Shown here piece after piece: positions 63,950 through 64,000 of a DNA stretch of 64,000 nucleotides. The first letter of the stretch is position 1. Each line of letters starts with the position of its first letter. The position numbers were made by a program, and so were the translations under genes. Source of the stretch: Puffinus mauretanicus (taxonomy: Eukaryota > Chordata > Aves > Procellariiformes > Procellariidae); the NCBI GenBank assembly GCA_023333565.1, contig JAJKFH010001315.1:2518501-2582500 (forward strand), in the 5' to 3' direction. Under the pieces are notes generated by a model. It was not told where the DNA came from, did not search any database, and saw only the letters and a program-made list of their open reading frames with translations.

Positions 63950-64000
63950 TTTTTGTTGCCAATAACAGAGGAGCTGATGCGGCAGACCTTACTGGAGCTG
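63950..64000 (+). CDS. candidate exon start, runs off the window (unidentified)
   Basis: A strong acceptor (CCCACTCTCTCTTTCCAG, ending at 63949) is followed by 51 bases that are less AT-rich than the flank. Read from 63950 they give 17 open codons with a helix-like, acidic and leucine-rich peptide (FLLPITEELMRQTLLEL). The frame starting at 63952 is also open, so the phase is not certain; the third frame meets a stop. It lies about 2 kb from the CpG island, a plausible second exon. I cannot name the gene. The true exon end is beyond the window. Confidence 0.4.

Noticed and set aside
1..64000. CRISPR array, bacterial operons, integrons or phage
   Set aside because: No regular short repeat-spacer pattern, no dense coding and no ribosome-binding-site structure. 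CR1 and ERV LTRs mark this as bird nuclear DNA.

Overview
This is 64 kb of vertebrate, almost certainly avian, nuclear DNA. The clearest evidence is five copies of the bird/reptile non-LTR retrotransposon CR1. They carry the family's reverse transcriptase signature blocks, and three have the expected 3' end (two with a terminal ATTCTATG-type octamer). There are also several solo LTRs of two endogenous-retrovirus families that are common in birds. The rest is AT-rich, intron-like or intergenic DNA with no bacterial-style gene organisation. Nearly all open reading frames are short and look like chance. No complete host gene can be read from the window.

Layout. 1-6.6 kb: single-copy AT-rich DNA with one weak exon-like block (1129-1339). 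6.66-8.24 kb: an old, heavily decayed antisense CR1. 13.58-14.09 kb: a solo LTR with a clean 5-bp target duplication. 15.88-16.53 kb: an antisense CR1 3' piece. 21.08-23.07 kb: a sense CR1 with much of the reverse transcriptase still readable. 23.4-24.7 kb: an LTR-like block with a 102-bp tandem repeat, a TATA box and a polyadenylation signal, interrupted by a fragment of the other LTR family. 30.27-33.53 kb: the longest CR1 (antisense), with endonuclease and reverse transcriptase broken by two nonsense codons and at least three frameshifts. 36.36-37.73 kb: two LTRs of one family in the same orientation. The first runs straight into about 65 bases of reverse-complemented tRNA-Lys(CUU). 45.87-46.99 kb: a long LTR of a second family with an internal degenerate minisatellite. 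55.81-56.08 kb: a short CR1 3' end almost identical to the 23-kb copy.

The right end is the only part that looks like the start of a host gene. A CpG island at about 61.50-61.91 kb carries good splice-donor matches on both strands, and an exon-like block with a good acceptor starts at 63950 and runs off the window. A 66-bp exon-like block at 35573-35638 and a weak terminal-exon candidate at 53435 are the other possible host exons.

The most unusual object is the LTR-tRNA fusion at 36357-36961. It looks like a fossil of a reverse-transcription product in which the polymerase copied far beyond the normal 18-nt primer-binding site into the primer tRNA. Second are a perfect 26-bp palindrome at 50513-50538 holding two AP-1/NF-E2-type sites, and the possible bidirectional promoter at 61.5-61.9 kb.
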